NCBI RefSeq assembly: GCF_013618635.1
Contig: NZ_JABLSJ010000004.1
Location: 1-64,000, forward strand
From: Thalassobacillus sp. CUG 92003
Lineage (GTDB): Bacteria > Bacillota > Bacilli > Bacillales > Halobacillaceae
DNA length: 64,000 bases
Direction of reading: 5' to 3'
This document shows, piece by piece, positions 26,869-34,666 of the stretch; the first letter of the stretch is position 1, and each line of letters opens with the position of its first letter. The notes under the pieces are model-generated. The model had not been told where the DNA came from and did no database searches. It saw nothing but the letters and a program-made list of their open reading frames with translations. The position numbers and the translations under genes were made by a program.

Positions 26869-26902
26869 TGTTGAATGAAATGCACGAGGAGGTTGAGTGT
26901 TA

Positions 26903-27160
26903 ATGGATGGGTTTCAGAAGAATATGTTCGACAAAATTCAGAAAAAAGCTGATGTAAATCCAGACGACGTGTTTCAAGTGGCTGAGTCTGTCAAACATGC
27001 TGACTTTTCTGATGAAAAAACGGTAAGACAATTGGTAAAGCAGTTGTCGAAGATGGCGAATAAGCCAGTATCTAAAAAGAAAGAGGATAAAATCGTAGAG
27101 GCTATCGTGAATCAGGAAATGCCGCTGGATATGAACAGTCTCAATAATATATTTAAGTAA
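26903..27160 (+). CDS. spoVIF: Stage VI sporulation protein F family
   Basis: Small (85-residue) helical protein of the SpoVIF/YjcC family, involved in late spore coat assembly in B. subtilis. The conserved blocks are FQKNMFDKIQKKADVNPDDV at the start and EKTVRQLVKQLSKMA with PVSKKKEDKIVEAI in the middle. AGGAGG lies 10 nt before ATG 26903; the upstream GTG 26897 is too close to it. It occupies a site after gpsA that differs from yjcC in B. subtilis. Confidence 0.88.
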   Translation: MDGFQKNMFDKIQKKADVNPDDVFQVAESVKHADFSDEKTVRQLVKQLSKMANKPVSKKKEDKIVEAIVNQEMPLDMNSLNNIFK

Positions 27161-27259
27161 TGAACGTGTAGGCACTTGAGGATGCATAATCAAGCTAACA
27201 TGCATAGTATAACGGGCAGCACCTATTTTAATGTGAGCTGTTAACGGGATTATTTAGTC

Positions 27260-27290
27260 AACCGGGGATGCCGTGGCATTCCCGGTTATT
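27260..27290 (+). terminator. Terminator after spoVIF
   Basis: AACCGGGGATGCC pairs with GGCATTCCCGGTT (one mismatch) leaving a 2-nt loop, followed by ATT. The T-run is poor, so efficiency is uncertain. Confidence 0.65.
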
Positions 27291-27327
27291 CCATTTGGGG
27301 CAGTTTCGTTTTTCGTTGGGAGATGCC

Positions 27328-27338
27328 TATGGTATAAT
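27328..27338 (+). promoter_or_regulatory. Extended -10 promoter before yphE
   Basis: TATGGTATAAT contains TGN directly before a consensus TATAAT (27333-27338), about 42 bp before the yphE start. No good -35 is present, as is common with extended -10 promoters. Confidence 0.55.
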
Positions 27339-27379
27339 ACCATTCGGATTAAGCAGTGGTCTGAAGGGAGCTGACGGGA

Positions 27380-27577
27380 ATGTCTGAGTCAATGCTTAAA
27401 ATGTACATATCATTTGCAGGAATTATTTTTATGTTCGTAGCCATCGGTTTAATTTGGCTGAGCCGCCATAAATTGAAAGGCATTATCGCTGGGATTGTCG
27501 GATTTTTAGCCTACGTATTCATGATATTATCAGGCATCATTATATTTTATATCGTATTCAGCGGACCGACAGCATAG
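27380..27577 (+). CDS. yphE: DUF2768 small membrane protein (YphE-like)
   Basis: 65 residues consisting almost entirely of two membrane helices (about 10-27 and 35-60) joined by a basic turn SRHKLKG. Length, topology and place before yphF and spoIVA match B. subtilis YphE (DUF2768). Role unknown; the neighbours suggest a link to sporulation but the sequence does not prove it. Confidence 0.8.
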   Translation: MSESMLKMYISFAGIIFMFVAIGLIWLSRHKLKGIIAGIVGFLAYVFMILSGIIIFYIVFSGPTA

Positions 27578-27593
27578 GTGGGGAGGAAGCATC

Positions 27594-28334
27594 ATGAAGC
27601 TAATGAAAATCGCATTGATGCCATTGCTATTAATGGCCCTTACAGGTTGTCTCTATCCGAATGATCAACTTGCCAAAAATAAAGTGCCCAATCAACAGCA
27701 GTTGGAAACTGTTCAAAATGCAGTCGAGCAATACCAGGAACAAACAAGCAATTATTTACCGATTAAAACAAAACCACAGGATACGCCGATTTTTCAAAAA
27801 TATTTGCTTGATTTTAGTGCATTGAAACAACAAGGGTTGATTTCGGAAGCACCCGGTACTGCATTCGAGAACGGGGGACATTATCAATATGTCCTTATCA
27901 ATGTGGAGGAGAATCCAACAGTGAAAGTGCTTGATTTGCGCACTTCAGAAACGATTCGCTCGATCAACACGAAGATAGATGTATATAAAAGGGAAAATGG
28001 CTACCCCCCTTTCGGTAAAGAGGTTGCATCGGGTATTTATGAACTGAAATATGAAAAATTAGGCTACGATAACCCGCTTACGGTGGAAAGTCCTTATTCA
28101 CAGAAAAATTTGCCTGTTCTCATTAACGACCGTCAGGAATTAGTGATTGATTACCGGAAAGATATTTACCAGTTCATGGAAGGAAATGATCATACCTATG
28201 AAAAAGGTGATGACCTCAGATATTTACTGACCGATCATTCCCCATTCGTCCCGGGGTATAGCCCCCCTTATACGATTGAAGACGGGGAGCCGGTATTTAA
28301 ACCGGACTTAGACGAGAACACCAATCGTTCCTGA
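27594..28334 (+). CDS. yphF: Lipoprotein YphF
   Basis: 246-residue predicted lipoprotein: basic n-region MKLMK, hydrophobic core and lipobox ALTGC with Cys19. The external part has no motif I recognise. GGGGAGGA precedes ATG 27594. It follows yphE by 16 nt and precedes spoIVA as in B. subtilis. The stop codon directly adjoins a dispersed repeat copy, whose hairpin forms the terminator. Confidence 0.85.
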   Translation: MKLMKIALMPLLLMALTGCLYPNDQLAKNKVPNQQQLETVQNAVEQYQEQTSNYLPIKTKPQDTPIFQKYLLDFSALKQQGLISEAPGTAFENGGHYQYVLINVEENPTVKVLDLRTSETIRSINTKIDVYKRENGYPPFGKEVASGIYELKYEKLGYDNPLTVESPYSQKNLPVLINDRQELVIDYRKDIYQFMEGNDHTYEKGDDLRYLLTDHSPFVPGYSPPYTIEDGEPVFKPDLDENTNRS

Positions 28335-28477
28335 ACTGAAGCTGAGGCCATTGAAAGCGACGTGTTTTGACGGAGCGGTCATTTAAATACCTCTATAACA
28401 CACAAAAAATTCCGAACGATTTGGCGAAACGTTCGGAATTTTTTGTGTGTTATTTACGTTTGTCCCAACCTTTTTTT
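28335..28477 (+). repeat. Dispersed repeat copy (3' half) with 22-bp stem
   Basis: Begins right after yphF with GAAGCTGAGGCC and GTGTTTTGACGGAGCGGTCAT, then a perfect 22-bp stem (28397-28418 with 28430-28451, containing TTCCGAACG) and ends GTTTGTCCCAACCTTTTTTT. These blocks match the 34.7-kb copy in order; the 5' half is missing. The stem is flanked by A-run and T-run and acts as a strong terminator for yphE-yphF in either direction. The remaining bases to 28640 show nothing further. Confidence 0.8.
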
Positions 28478-28642
28478 CTGTTTTAGGAAGGTATTTCCAC
28501 GAGCCTATGCGGCATCTGGCACGAAATACTTCTGCAGCTCGTACGCTGCTTACAGAAAGTTTTGCTCAATAATGGACCTTTTTTTAAACCGAACAACATA
28601 AGATTTCAGCAGAGCCATTTTTTATCTTTTTTTCCGCCCTGG

Positions 28643-28672
28643 TCATATTTTAGTTGGACAACGTCATAGAAT
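28643..28672 (+). promoter_or_regulatory. Putative sigma-E promoter of spoIVA
   Basis: TCATATT (28643-28649), 15 nt, then CATAGAAT (28665-28672). This matches the sigma-E consensus (-35 kmATATT, -10 CATACAAT) with one change in the -10. spoIVA is sigma-E dependent in B. subtilis. Confidence 0.65.
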
Positions 28673-28725
28673 GAAAATGTCAAAGCTTGTTTTGTATTGA
28701 TAATCTTATAGCGGGAGGGGATCCT

Positions 28726-30204
28726 TTGGAAAAAGTAGATATCTTCAAGGATATTTCCAAACGGACAAATGGGGATATATATTTAGGCGTGGTGGGTGCG
28801 GTAAGAACCGGAAAATCTACTTTCATAAAGAAATTTATGGAACTTGTCGTATTACCCAACATCGAAGAAGAGTCCGAAAGGGAAAGAGCTTTAGACGAAC
28901 TTCCTCAGAGTGCGGCTGGGAAAACGATCATGACAACTGAGCCGAAGTTCGTACCGAATCAAGCTGCTACAATCGCGTTTGATGAACATTTAGACTTGCG
29001 TGTTCGTCTTGTCGATTGTGTCGGTTACGCCGTGGATGGAGCCGTGGGCTACGAAGATGAAAACGGACCGAGAATGATACACACTCCCTGGTACGAAGAG
29101 GCTATTCCGTTTCAGGAAGCGGCGGAAATAGGGACGCGCAAAGTTATTCAGGACCATTCTACAATCGGCATTGTCGTAACCACTGATGGCACAATCGGCG
29201 AGATCAGCCGTGAAGATTATGTGTCAGCAGAAGAAAGAATCGTTGAGGAAATGAAAGAAGTGGGTAAACCTTTTATTATGGTCATCAACTCCGTGAAACC
29301 GCATCAACAGGATACGGAATTACTTCGTCAGCAATTGAGTGAAAAGTATGACATTCCAGTGCTTGCCCTATCCATTGAAAGTATGAGGGAGCATGACGTC
29401 CAAAGCGTTCTGCGCGAGGCACTGTTCGAGTTTCCGGTGTTAGAAGTAAATGTAAACCTGCCAAGCTGGGTTATGGTGCTTGACACAGATCACTGGCTGC
29501 GACTCAGTTTCCAATCGTCTATTGAAGACACGGTGCAGGATATTAAACGTCTCCGTGATGTTGACAGGGTAGTCGGACGATTTGAAGATTATGAATACAT
29601 TACAGATGCTAATTTATCCGGCATGGACTTGGGTGAAGGTATTGCGGAAATCGATTTGCACGCTCCGGAACACCTGTATGATGTTGTATTAAAAGAAATC
29701 GTAGGAGAAGAGATCCGGGGGAAAGATCACTTGCTGCAGATCATGCAAGACTTCTCTCATGCTAAACGCGAGTATGATCAAGTGGCAGAAGCGCTTCATA
29801 TGGTAAAACAGACAGGCTACGGGATAGCAGCACCAAAGCTTTCCGATATGGCATTAGATGAACCGGAAATCATCAGACAAGGTTCACGGTTTGGAGTTCG
29901 CTTGAAAGCTGTCGCCCCATCAATTCATATGGTTAAAGTGGATGTACATTCCGAATTTTCCCCAATTATCGGGACTGAAAAGCAAAGCGAAGAACTGGTG
30001 AGATATCTGATGCAGGACTTTGAAGAGGATCCATTATCAATTTGGAATTCGGATATATTTGGTCGTTCGTTGAGCTCAATTGTACGTGAAGGCATTCAAG
30101 CAAAACTTTCGTTAATGCCAGAAAATGCACGATATAAATTAAAAGAAACCCTCGAACGAATCATCAATGAAGGTTCGGGTGGATTGATTGCTATCATTTT
30201 ATAA
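28726..30204 (+). CDS. spoIVA: Stage IV sporulation protein A, coat basement ATPase
   Basis: Cytoskeleton-like ATPase that polymerises on the outer forespore membrane to form the base layer of the spore coat and also influences cortex formation. 492 residues, the same length as in B. subtilis: Walker A GAVRTGKST (about 23-31), DCVGY Walker B region, and a highly conserved C-terminus ending GSGGLIAIIL that contacts SpoVM and the membrane. The start is TTG 28726 after GGGAGGGG; earlier in-frame codons give non-homologous residues. A sigma-E promoter lies about 55 bp upstream. Confidence 0.97.
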   Translation: MEKVDIFKDISKRTNGDIYLGVVGAVRTGKSTFIKKFMELVVLPNIEEESERERALDELPQSAAGKTIMTTEPKFVPNQAATIAFDEHLDLRVRLVDCVGYAVDGAVGYEDENGPRMIHTPWYEEAIPFQEAAEIGTRKVIQDHSTIGIVVTTDGTIGEISREDYVSAEERIVEEMKEVGKPFIMVINSVKPHQQDTELLRQQLSEKYDIPVLALSIESMREHDVQSVLREALFEFPVLEVNVNLPSWVMVLDTDHWLRLSFQSSIEDTVQDIKRLRDVDRVVGRFEDYEYITDANLSGMDLGEGIAEIDLHAPEHLYDVVLKEIVGEEIRGKDHLLQIMQDFSHAKREYDQVAEALHMVKQTGYGIAAPKLSDMALDEPEIIRQGSRFGVRLKAVAPSIHMVKVDVHSEFSPIIGTEKQSEELVRYLMQDFEEDPLSIWNSDIFGRSLSSIVREGIQAKLSLMPENARYKLKETLERIINEGSGGLIAIIL

Positions 30205-30230
30205 CGGCTCTGTTGGGCCGTTTTTTATTT
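30203..30230 (+). terminator. Terminator of spoIVA
   Basis: AACGGC pairs with GCCGTT over an 8-nt loop followed by TTTTATTTTTT, beginning at the spoIVA stop codon. Confidence 0.85.
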
Positions 30231-30307
30231 TTTGGCTGGATGCTGTGGTTGATTGATCATGAAAGCGCTATTCACATTATGGGTATCTGAAAGTCTTGAA
30301 TGTGATC

Positions 30308-30404
30308 GTTTCTGTAAGGAAAACAGTCCTTGGGATCTTTCACATTTCCGCGGGCATGTGAAGGAGTGGTTGTATAGCCACCCCTTTCTATTTCTTACAG
30401 TAAC
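30308..30404. ncRNA. Candidate structured RNA or inverted-repeat element
   Basis: An outer helix of 10 contiguous pairs (CTGTAAGGAA 30312-30321 with TTTCTTACAG 30391-30400), extended past one mismatch by GTT/AAC, encloses two hairpins: TTCACAT/ATGTGAA (30339-30362) and GGAGTGG/CCACCCC (30363-30384, one mismatch). The region is non-coding, about 430 bp before hbs. The helices are seen in sequence; that it is transcribed is inference. It has no T-run on either side and matches no RNA class I know. It could instead be a small inverted-repeat DNA element. A further CTTCA/TGAAG hairpin lies at 30429-30444. Confidence 0.35.
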
Positions 30405-30529
30405 AATATAAGAATGAGCGCGCAGCTGCTTCATCCGGGTGAAGAGATTAAATGATATATTAACACGGATCTATAGCGGATTCATAATTTTTTTCGGAAT
30501 TTTTTCTTCGAATTAAAAGGGTTTCTAAG

Positions 30530-30557
30530 CTCTAATGTCGTATTTACGATATTAGAG
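30530..30557. repeat. Inverted repeat upstream of hbs
   Basis: CTCTAATGTCG and CGATATTAGAG form an 11-bp stem with one mismatch over a 6-nt loop, followed by TTATTTTTA. It could weakly terminate read-through or be a protein-binding site. Another small stem (AACCCT/AGGGTT) lies at about 30574-30595. Confidence 0.45.
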
Positions 30558-30657
30558 TTATTTTTATGCTTGAACCCTGTCACATCAAGGGTTAACAGCT
30601 TGTTGCAAATGTTTTGCATGTAAGGTGATTTTCTAATGATATGATGGGGGAAATCAC

Positions 30658-30687
30658 ATATAAATCGCACCATCAAGCGATTTATAT
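30658..30687. repeat. Perfect 11-bp inverted repeat before the hbs promoter
   Basis: ATATAAATCGC and GCGATTTATAT are exact complements separated by 8 nt, ending 11 bp before the -35 box of the proposed hbs promoter. The position suits a regulator site; no regulator is recognised. Confidence 0.5.
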
Positions 30688-30698
30688 AGTATTTTCTA

Positions 30699-30727
30699 TT
30701 GAATTTCGGTGTAAACTCGTTTAATAT
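30699..30727 (+). promoter_or_regulatory. Sigma-A promoter of hbs
   Basis: TTGAAT (30699-30704), 17-nt spacer, TAATAT (30722-30727). Transcription should start near 30734, giving a 5' leader of about 105 nt. Confidence 0.65.
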
Positions 30728-30733
30728 AAGGCT

Positions 30734-30838
30734 TGTCATCCATTCAAAAGGATGTCAGCCTTATGGTTATAAGCATTTTGGGTGGATAAGCTTATCCATT
30801 TCTTTAAGATGTGAACCCCTTGAGAGGAGGTGAATGTC
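30734..30838 (+). promoter_or_regulatory. Structured 5' leader of hbs with strong Shine-Dalgarno
   Basis: The leader contains GTCAGCCTTAT (30754-30764), complementary over 11 pairs to the 3' UTR segment 31119-31129, a 16-nt perfect palindrome TGGATAAGCTTATCCA (30783-30798) and the very strong ribosome site GAGGAGGTGA 8 nt before the start. At DNA level 30726-30764 is also an inverted repeat (loop 30742-30749), but its left arm overlaps the -10 box and would be mostly outside the transcript. A 5'/3' UTR interaction that stabilises hbs mRNA has been described in B. subtilis; this looks like a related arrangement. Confidence 0.55.
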
Positions 30839-31111
30839 ATGAACAAGACAGATTTAATCAATGCAGTATCTGAAAAAGCTGATCTTTCTAAGAAAGATGC
30901 TACACAAGCTGTAGATTCCGTATTCGAATCTATCATGGATTCACTAAAAGACGGTGATAAAGTACAGCTGATCGGTTTCGGTAACTTTGAAGTACGCGAG
31001 CGTGCTGCACGTAAAGGCCGTAACCCGCAAACAGGTGAAGAAATTGAAATCGCTGCGAGCAAAGTTCCAGCTTTCAAACCTGGTAAAGCCCTAAAAGACG
31101 TGGTTAAATAA
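30839..31111 (+). CDS. hbs: DNA-binding protein HU (HBsu)
   Basis: Abundant dimeric nucleoid protein that bends and compacts DNA; essential in B. subtilis. 90 residues with the HU signature [20 protein letters not shown] (about 46-65), the DNA-embracing arm, and [13 protein letters not shown] at the end. ATG 30839 is 8 nt from AGGAGG; a GTG at 30830 lies inside the ribosome site. Very strong translation signals fit a highly expressed gene. In B. subtilis folE follows; here it does not. Confidence 0.98.
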   Translation: MNKTDLINAVSEKADLSKKDATQAVDSVFESIMDSLKDGDKVQLIGFGNFEVRERAARKGRNPQTGEEIEIAASKVPAFKPGKALKDVVK

Positions 31112-31118
31112 AAGCTAC

Positions 31119-31129
31119 ATAGGGCTGAC
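31119..31129 (+). promoter_or_regulatory. hbs 3' UTR segment complementary to the 5' leader
   Basis: ATAGGGCTGAC pairs with leader bases 30754-30764 at all 11 positions (one G-U). It lies between the hbs stop codon and its terminator. Confidence 0.5.
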
Positions 31130-31131
31130 GG

Positions 31132-31161
31132 AAAAAGGGTGCTGAGAAGCACCCTTTTTTT
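31132..31161 (+). terminator. Terminator of hbs
   Basis: AAAAAGGGTGCT pairs with AGCACCCTTTTTT; strong intrinsic terminator 20 nt after the hbs stop. Confidence 0.92.
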
Positions 31162-31305
31162 ATGAAATGTGGAAACCTTCGGGTTGGGCACTAAGCAGTA
31201 TGGTTATAATAGTACAAAGCGCGACTCTCTATCAGGCAATTTCATATAATTGACATGAAGCAGAGAGTAAGAGATAGTAGAAAAGAAACATAAGGAGGCA
31301 ATAAT

Positions 31306-31530
31306 ATGACGACCTCAAATGATTTTTTTGTTATAAAAGCTTTAGAAGATGGCGTGAACGTCATCGGCTTGACGAGAGGAACCGATACGCGTTTTCATCA
31401 TTCTGAAAAACTGGATAGAAACGAGGTTATGATCGCTCAATTCACGGAACATACCTCTGCCGTTAAAGTAAGGGGCAACGCCCATATTCAAACGAGTCAC
31501 GGTGATATGATAAACAACGAAGAAGATTGA
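31306..31530 (+). CDS. mtrB: trp RNA-binding attenuation protein TRAP
   Basis: Eleven-subunit ring protein that binds tryptophan and then wraps GAG/UAG repeats in target mRNAs to terminate or block translation of tryptophan genes. 74 residues; the RNA-contacting Lys-Lys-Arg triad of B. subtilis TRAP (37/56/58) corresponds to Lys35, Lys54 and Arg56, all present, as are the Gly and Thr residues around the Trp pocket ([10 protein letters not shown]). AAGGAGG precedes ATG 31306. A TATAAT lies at 31205-31210 with a poor -35. The usual upstream folE and the trp operon downstream of aroH are not in this window. Confidence 0.95.
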   Translation: MTTSNDFFVIKALEDGVNVIGLTRGTDTRFHHSEKLDRNEVMIAQFTEHTSAVKVRGNAHIQTSHGDMINNEED

Positions 31531-31629
31531 AGCTCAATCAGGCAAGTGAGGTTAGTTTACATAAAGCATTATGCATGGCGTGTATGATACAATGGGAATG
31601 GGACAGCCTCCATTCTTGAAAGGAGATAA

Positions 31630-32430
31630 GTGTTCGAGATGGGACAATCCATGGATATCCAACATTTAAAACAGTTAGTAGCTGAACAAGTCCGCCACCC
31701 ATACTTAGCTAAGTTTATACCTGAACCCGTCATCGATGAAGATAAACTTGTTATTTTATCTTCCATAGTGGCCCATACGTCGTTCAGCCAGAGTAGAAAA
31801 GAACAATATATTGTGACCACCATGCTTGTCCAAATCGCACTTGATACCCACGATCTTGTGACCTTGTCTGATGATGACGATAATTCCGCCATGGTGAAAA
31901 AAAGACAGTTGACGGTATTAGCCGGTGATTATTATAGCGGGCTCTATTATTATCTCTTATCCACTTTAGAAGATATTCCCATGATTCATACGCTCGCTTC
32001 AGCCATTAAAGAAATCAACGAATTGAAAATGGAGATTTACTATCAGGATGTGCGTTCCTTCCAAGAATTTATGAGTTCATTAAAAAAAGTTGAATCTTTA
32101 CTTATCCAACGTGTCGCAAGTTATGTCGAACGCACTTCCATCAACGATGTAGCAGGAGAGTGGCTGCTTACCAACAAGTTAGTGCGCGAAAAAGAAAGCT
32201 ATCAAGAAGGTCGGTTTTCGCCTGTCATGGATATTTTAATGAGCAGTAAACAATCGATCATGGGTGAATCACAATTGCTTCCTTATGTGGATCAAACCAT
32301 CCAGATGAACATACACCGCCTCGAGAAGGCAGTTTCTCAACTTCCGATTCACTTGAACTGGCTGAAATCCTACGTAGATACAACCATTAACTTAAAATAC
32401 TATGATAACCATGTCGCGGAGGAAGGCTAA
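31630..32430 (+). CDS. hepS: Heptaprenyl diphosphate synthase component I
   Basis: Small regulatory subunit of the two-protein synthase that makes the C35 side chain of menaquinone-7. It carries no Asp-rich catalytic motif, as expected; the 266 residues match the HepS/HEPPP synthase-1 family in length and in the [16 protein letters not shown] block (about 96-111). GTG 31630 is 4 nt from AAAGGAG; ATG 31639 is the alternative. First of hepS-menG-hepT. Confidence 0.9.
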   Translation: MFEMGQSMDIQHLKQLVAEQVRHPYLAKFIPEPVIDEDKLVILSSIVAHTSFSQSRKEQYIVTTMLVQIALDTHDLVTLSDDDDNSAMVKKRQLTVLAGDYYSGLYYYLLSTLEDIPMIHTLASAIKEINELKMEIYYQDVRSFQEFMSSLKKVESLLIQRVASYVERTSINDVAGEWLLTNKLVREKESYQEGRFSPVMDILMSSKQSIMGESQLLPYVDQTIQMNIHRLEKAVSQLPIHLNWLKSYVDTTINLKYYDNHVAEEG

Positions 32431-32431
32431 C

Positions 32432-33139
32432 ATGCAACCATCCAAAGAAGAACGCGTTCATCACGTATTTGAGCATATATATAAGCGCTATGACCGCATG
32501 AATTCCATTATTTCGTTTCAGCAGCACCGTTTTTGGCGGCGTGACGTTATGAAACGAATGAATGTCCAGCCCGGCGAATCAGCATTGGATGTTTGTTGTG
32601 GAACGGGTGATTGGACTTTTGCCTTAGCAGATAAAACAGGAGAACAAGGTAAAGTCATCGGCATTGACTTCAGTGATAACATGCTTTCTGTCGCTATTAA
32701 CAAAAAGCTGGAGCGGAAAACGCCTCAGATAGAATTTGAACGGGGCAACGCAATGGCTCTCCCTTTTCCCTCTGATCACTTTGACTATGTTACGATTGGT
32801 TTCGGCCTGCGAAATGTCCCTGACTATACGCAAGTGTTACGAGAAATGAGACGTGTAGTTAAGCCTGGTGGAACTGTGACCTGTTTAGAAACGTCTCAAC
32901 CCCATGTGCCAGGGTTTCGGCAGCTCTATTACTTTTATTTCAAACATATTATGCCTGTACTTGGCCGTTTGTTCGCTCGCAGTTACGATGAGTATAATTG
33001 GCTCCAGGAGTCAGCCAAGGACTTTCCAAATAAGGACGAACTGACAGCCATGTTCATCGAAGCAGGTCTTTCCGATATAAAGGTCAAGTCTTTCACGGGG
33101 GGAGTAGCTGCCATGCACATGGGTGTTAAGAAACCATAA
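32432..33139 (+). CDS. menG: Demethylmenaquinone methyltransferase
   Basis: SAM-dependent enzyme for the last step of menaquinone synthesis (UbiE/MenG/MenH). 235 residues; the SAM motif [11 protein letters not shown] lies at about 51-61 and the family signatures [10 protein letters not shown] and [11 protein letters not shown] are present. ATG 32432 follows GGAGGAAGG at the end of hepS; its start overlaps or abuts the hepS stop (32428-32430). Confidence 0.95.
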   Translation: MQPSKEERVHHVFEHIYKRYDRMNSIISFQQHRFWRRDVMKRMNVQPGESALDVCCGTGDWTFALADKTGEQGKVIGIDFSDNMLSVAINKKLERKTPQIEFERGNAMALPFPSDHFDYVTIGFGLRNVPDYTQVLREMRRVVKPGGTVTCLETSQPHVPGFRQLYYFYFKHIMPVLGRLFARSYDEYNWLQESAKDFPNKDELTAMFIEAGLSDIKVKSFTGGVAAMHMGVKKP

Positions 33140-33156
33140 ACATAGGGTGACCTTCA

Positions 33157-34128
33157 ATGAAGTTAGCGATGATTTATTCATTTTTAAAACAAGATCTTGC
33201 CAAAATTGAAGAAGCAATCAATCACACCATCCAAGCTGAACATCCTGTGTTGACCGAAGCTTCCACACAGCTTCTAGAAGCTGGAGGAAAGCGGATCAGA
33301 CCCGTATTTGTTTTGCTAGCCGGGAAATGTGGTGATTATGAGCTGGATCGCATGAAAGCCGTAGCGGTTTCGCTTGAATTGATTCATACTGCTTCACTGG
33401 TTCATGATGATGTGATCGATGAAGCTGAACTGCGAAGGGGACAGCCGACGATCAAGTCAAAATGGGACAATCGCATCGCTATGTATACTGGCGATTATAT
33501 GTTTGCGCGGTCACTGGAATCTCTTTCGGAACTTGATGACCCGAGAGCCCATCAAGTGCTATCCAAAACGATGGTGGAGCTGTGCCTCGGCGAAATTGAG
33601 CAGATTAAAGATAAATACAATACTGATCAGAATCTGCGTACATATTTAAGGCGTATCAAGCGGAAGACAGCTTTGTTGATTGCTGCTAGTTGCCGTTTGG
33701 GTGCAATCGCCGGCCGCGTCCCCAAACATCAGGAAAATGCACTTAACGATTACGGGTACTATGTTGGTATGTCCTATCAAATCATCGACGATGTTCTCGA
33801 TTTTACAGCTTCTGAAGCTGAATTAGGCAAACCAGCTGGCAGTGATTTGCTGCAAGGAAATATTACATTGCCTGTTTTATATTCAATGCATGATCCGGGC
33901 TTCAAACAAAAAGTCAACGCATTATTTACGCCAGAAGCAGATGCAAATTCTGAACATCTTCAGGATATTTTACACATCATTCAGACAAATGGATCGATAG
34001 AGCAATCCTTAAAGTTAAGTGACCACTATTTAACGAAGGCCTATGAATCATTAGAAGCGCTGCCTGCTGGTCGAACGAAGCAAACTTTGAAAGGCATTGC
34101 GAAATACATCGGCAAGCGTAAGTCGTAA
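33157..34128 (+). CDS. hepT: Heptaprenyl diphosphate synthase component II
   Basis: Catalytic subunit that adds isopentenyl units to form heptaprenyl diphosphate. 323 residues with first Asp-rich motif DDVIDEAELRRG (near 88-99) and second DDVLD (near 212-216), plus the GGKRIRP substrate site (near 44-50). Partner of HepS; the isoprene starter comes from Fni encoded upstream. AGGGTGA precedes ATG 33157. Confidence 0.95.
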   Translation: MKLAMIYSFLKQDLAKIEEAINHTIQAEHPVLTEASTQLLEAGGKRIRPVFVLLAGKCGDYELDRMKAVAVSLELIHTASLVHDDVIDEAELRRGQPTIKSKWDNRIAMYTGDYMFARSLESLSELDDPRAHQVLSKTMVELCLGEIEQIKDKYNTDQNLRTYLRRIKRKTALLIAASCRLGAIAGRVPKHQENALNDYGYYVGMSYQIIDDVLDFTASEAELGKPAGSDLLQGNITLPVLYSMHDPGFKQKVNALFTPEADANSEHLQDILHIIQTNGSIEQSLKLSDHYLTKAYESLEALPAGRTKQTLKGIAKYIGKRKS

Positions 34129-34178
34129 GCAATTGCCAGTTTCACTATTATCTGTTAAACTCTTTTATGGCACTTGAT

Positions 34179-34192
34179 TAAAAGCGCTTACA
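34179..34192 (+). promoter_or_regulatory. Near-consensus cre-like site before ndk
   Basis: TAAAAGCGCTTACA differs from the CcpA consensus TGWAANCGNTNWCA only at position 2. It lies 26 bp before the ndk start. A role is possible but uncertain. Confidence 0.3.
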
Positions 34193-34217
34193 ACAATACA
34201 TAAACGAGGTGTTTGTC

Positions 34218-34664
34218 ATGGAAAGAACATTTATTATGGTTAAACCTGACGGCGTGCAACGTAATTTAATTGGAAATATTGTCACCCGTTTTGAAAACAA
34301 AGGATTCAAAATGGCCGGAGCTCAGCTTATGCATATCCCAGGAAGCCTGGCAGAAGAACATTATGGTGAGCATAAAGATAAGCCATTCTTCGGGGAGTTG
34401 GTGGAATTTATCACATCCGGTCCTGTTTTTGCTATGGTATGGGAAGGTGAGAATGTTATAGCGACTGCCCGTCAAATGATGGGGGCGACAAATCCACTGG
34501 AAGCTGCACCTGGCACTATTCGTGGTGATTATGGGCTGACCGTTGGCAAGAACGTCATTCACGGTTCTGATGCTCCTGAGAGCGCGGAACGGGAGATTAA
34601 TTTGTTCTTCAATAAAGATCAAACGGTAGATTATACAAAAGACGACGCGAAATGGATTTTTTAA
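34218..34664 (+). CDS. ndk: Nucleoside-diphosphate kinase
   Basis: Transfers the gamma phosphate of ATP to nucleoside diphosphates through a phospho-histidine. 148 residues; the active-site His is in [16 protein letters not shown] (near 115), and the N-terminal [16 protein letters not shown] is typical. ATG 34218 follows GAGGTG; the in-frame GTG 34209 is part of that ribosome site. Order hepT-ndk-cheR-aroC as in B. subtilis. Confidence 0.97.
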   Translation: MERTFIMVKPDGVQRNLIGNIVTRFENKGFKMAGAQLMHIPGSLAEEHYGEHKDKPFFGELVEFITSGPVFAMVWEGENVIATARQMMGATNPLEAAPGTIRGDYGLTVGKNVIHGSDAPESAEREINLFFNKDQTVDYTKDDAKWIF

Positions 34665-34666
34665 TG

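Noticed and set aside
30301-30400. T-box or known riboswitch in the spoIVA-hbs gap
   Set aside because: CCGCGG and GTGG segments recall a T-box, but there is no stem I, no proper T-box sequence, and no amino-acid gene downstream on either strand.
30225-31191. Three minus-strand open frames (69-151 codons) across the spoIVA-hbs gap and hbs
   Set aside because: They run through inverted repeats and antisense to hbs, start without ribosome sites and have no protein-like composition.
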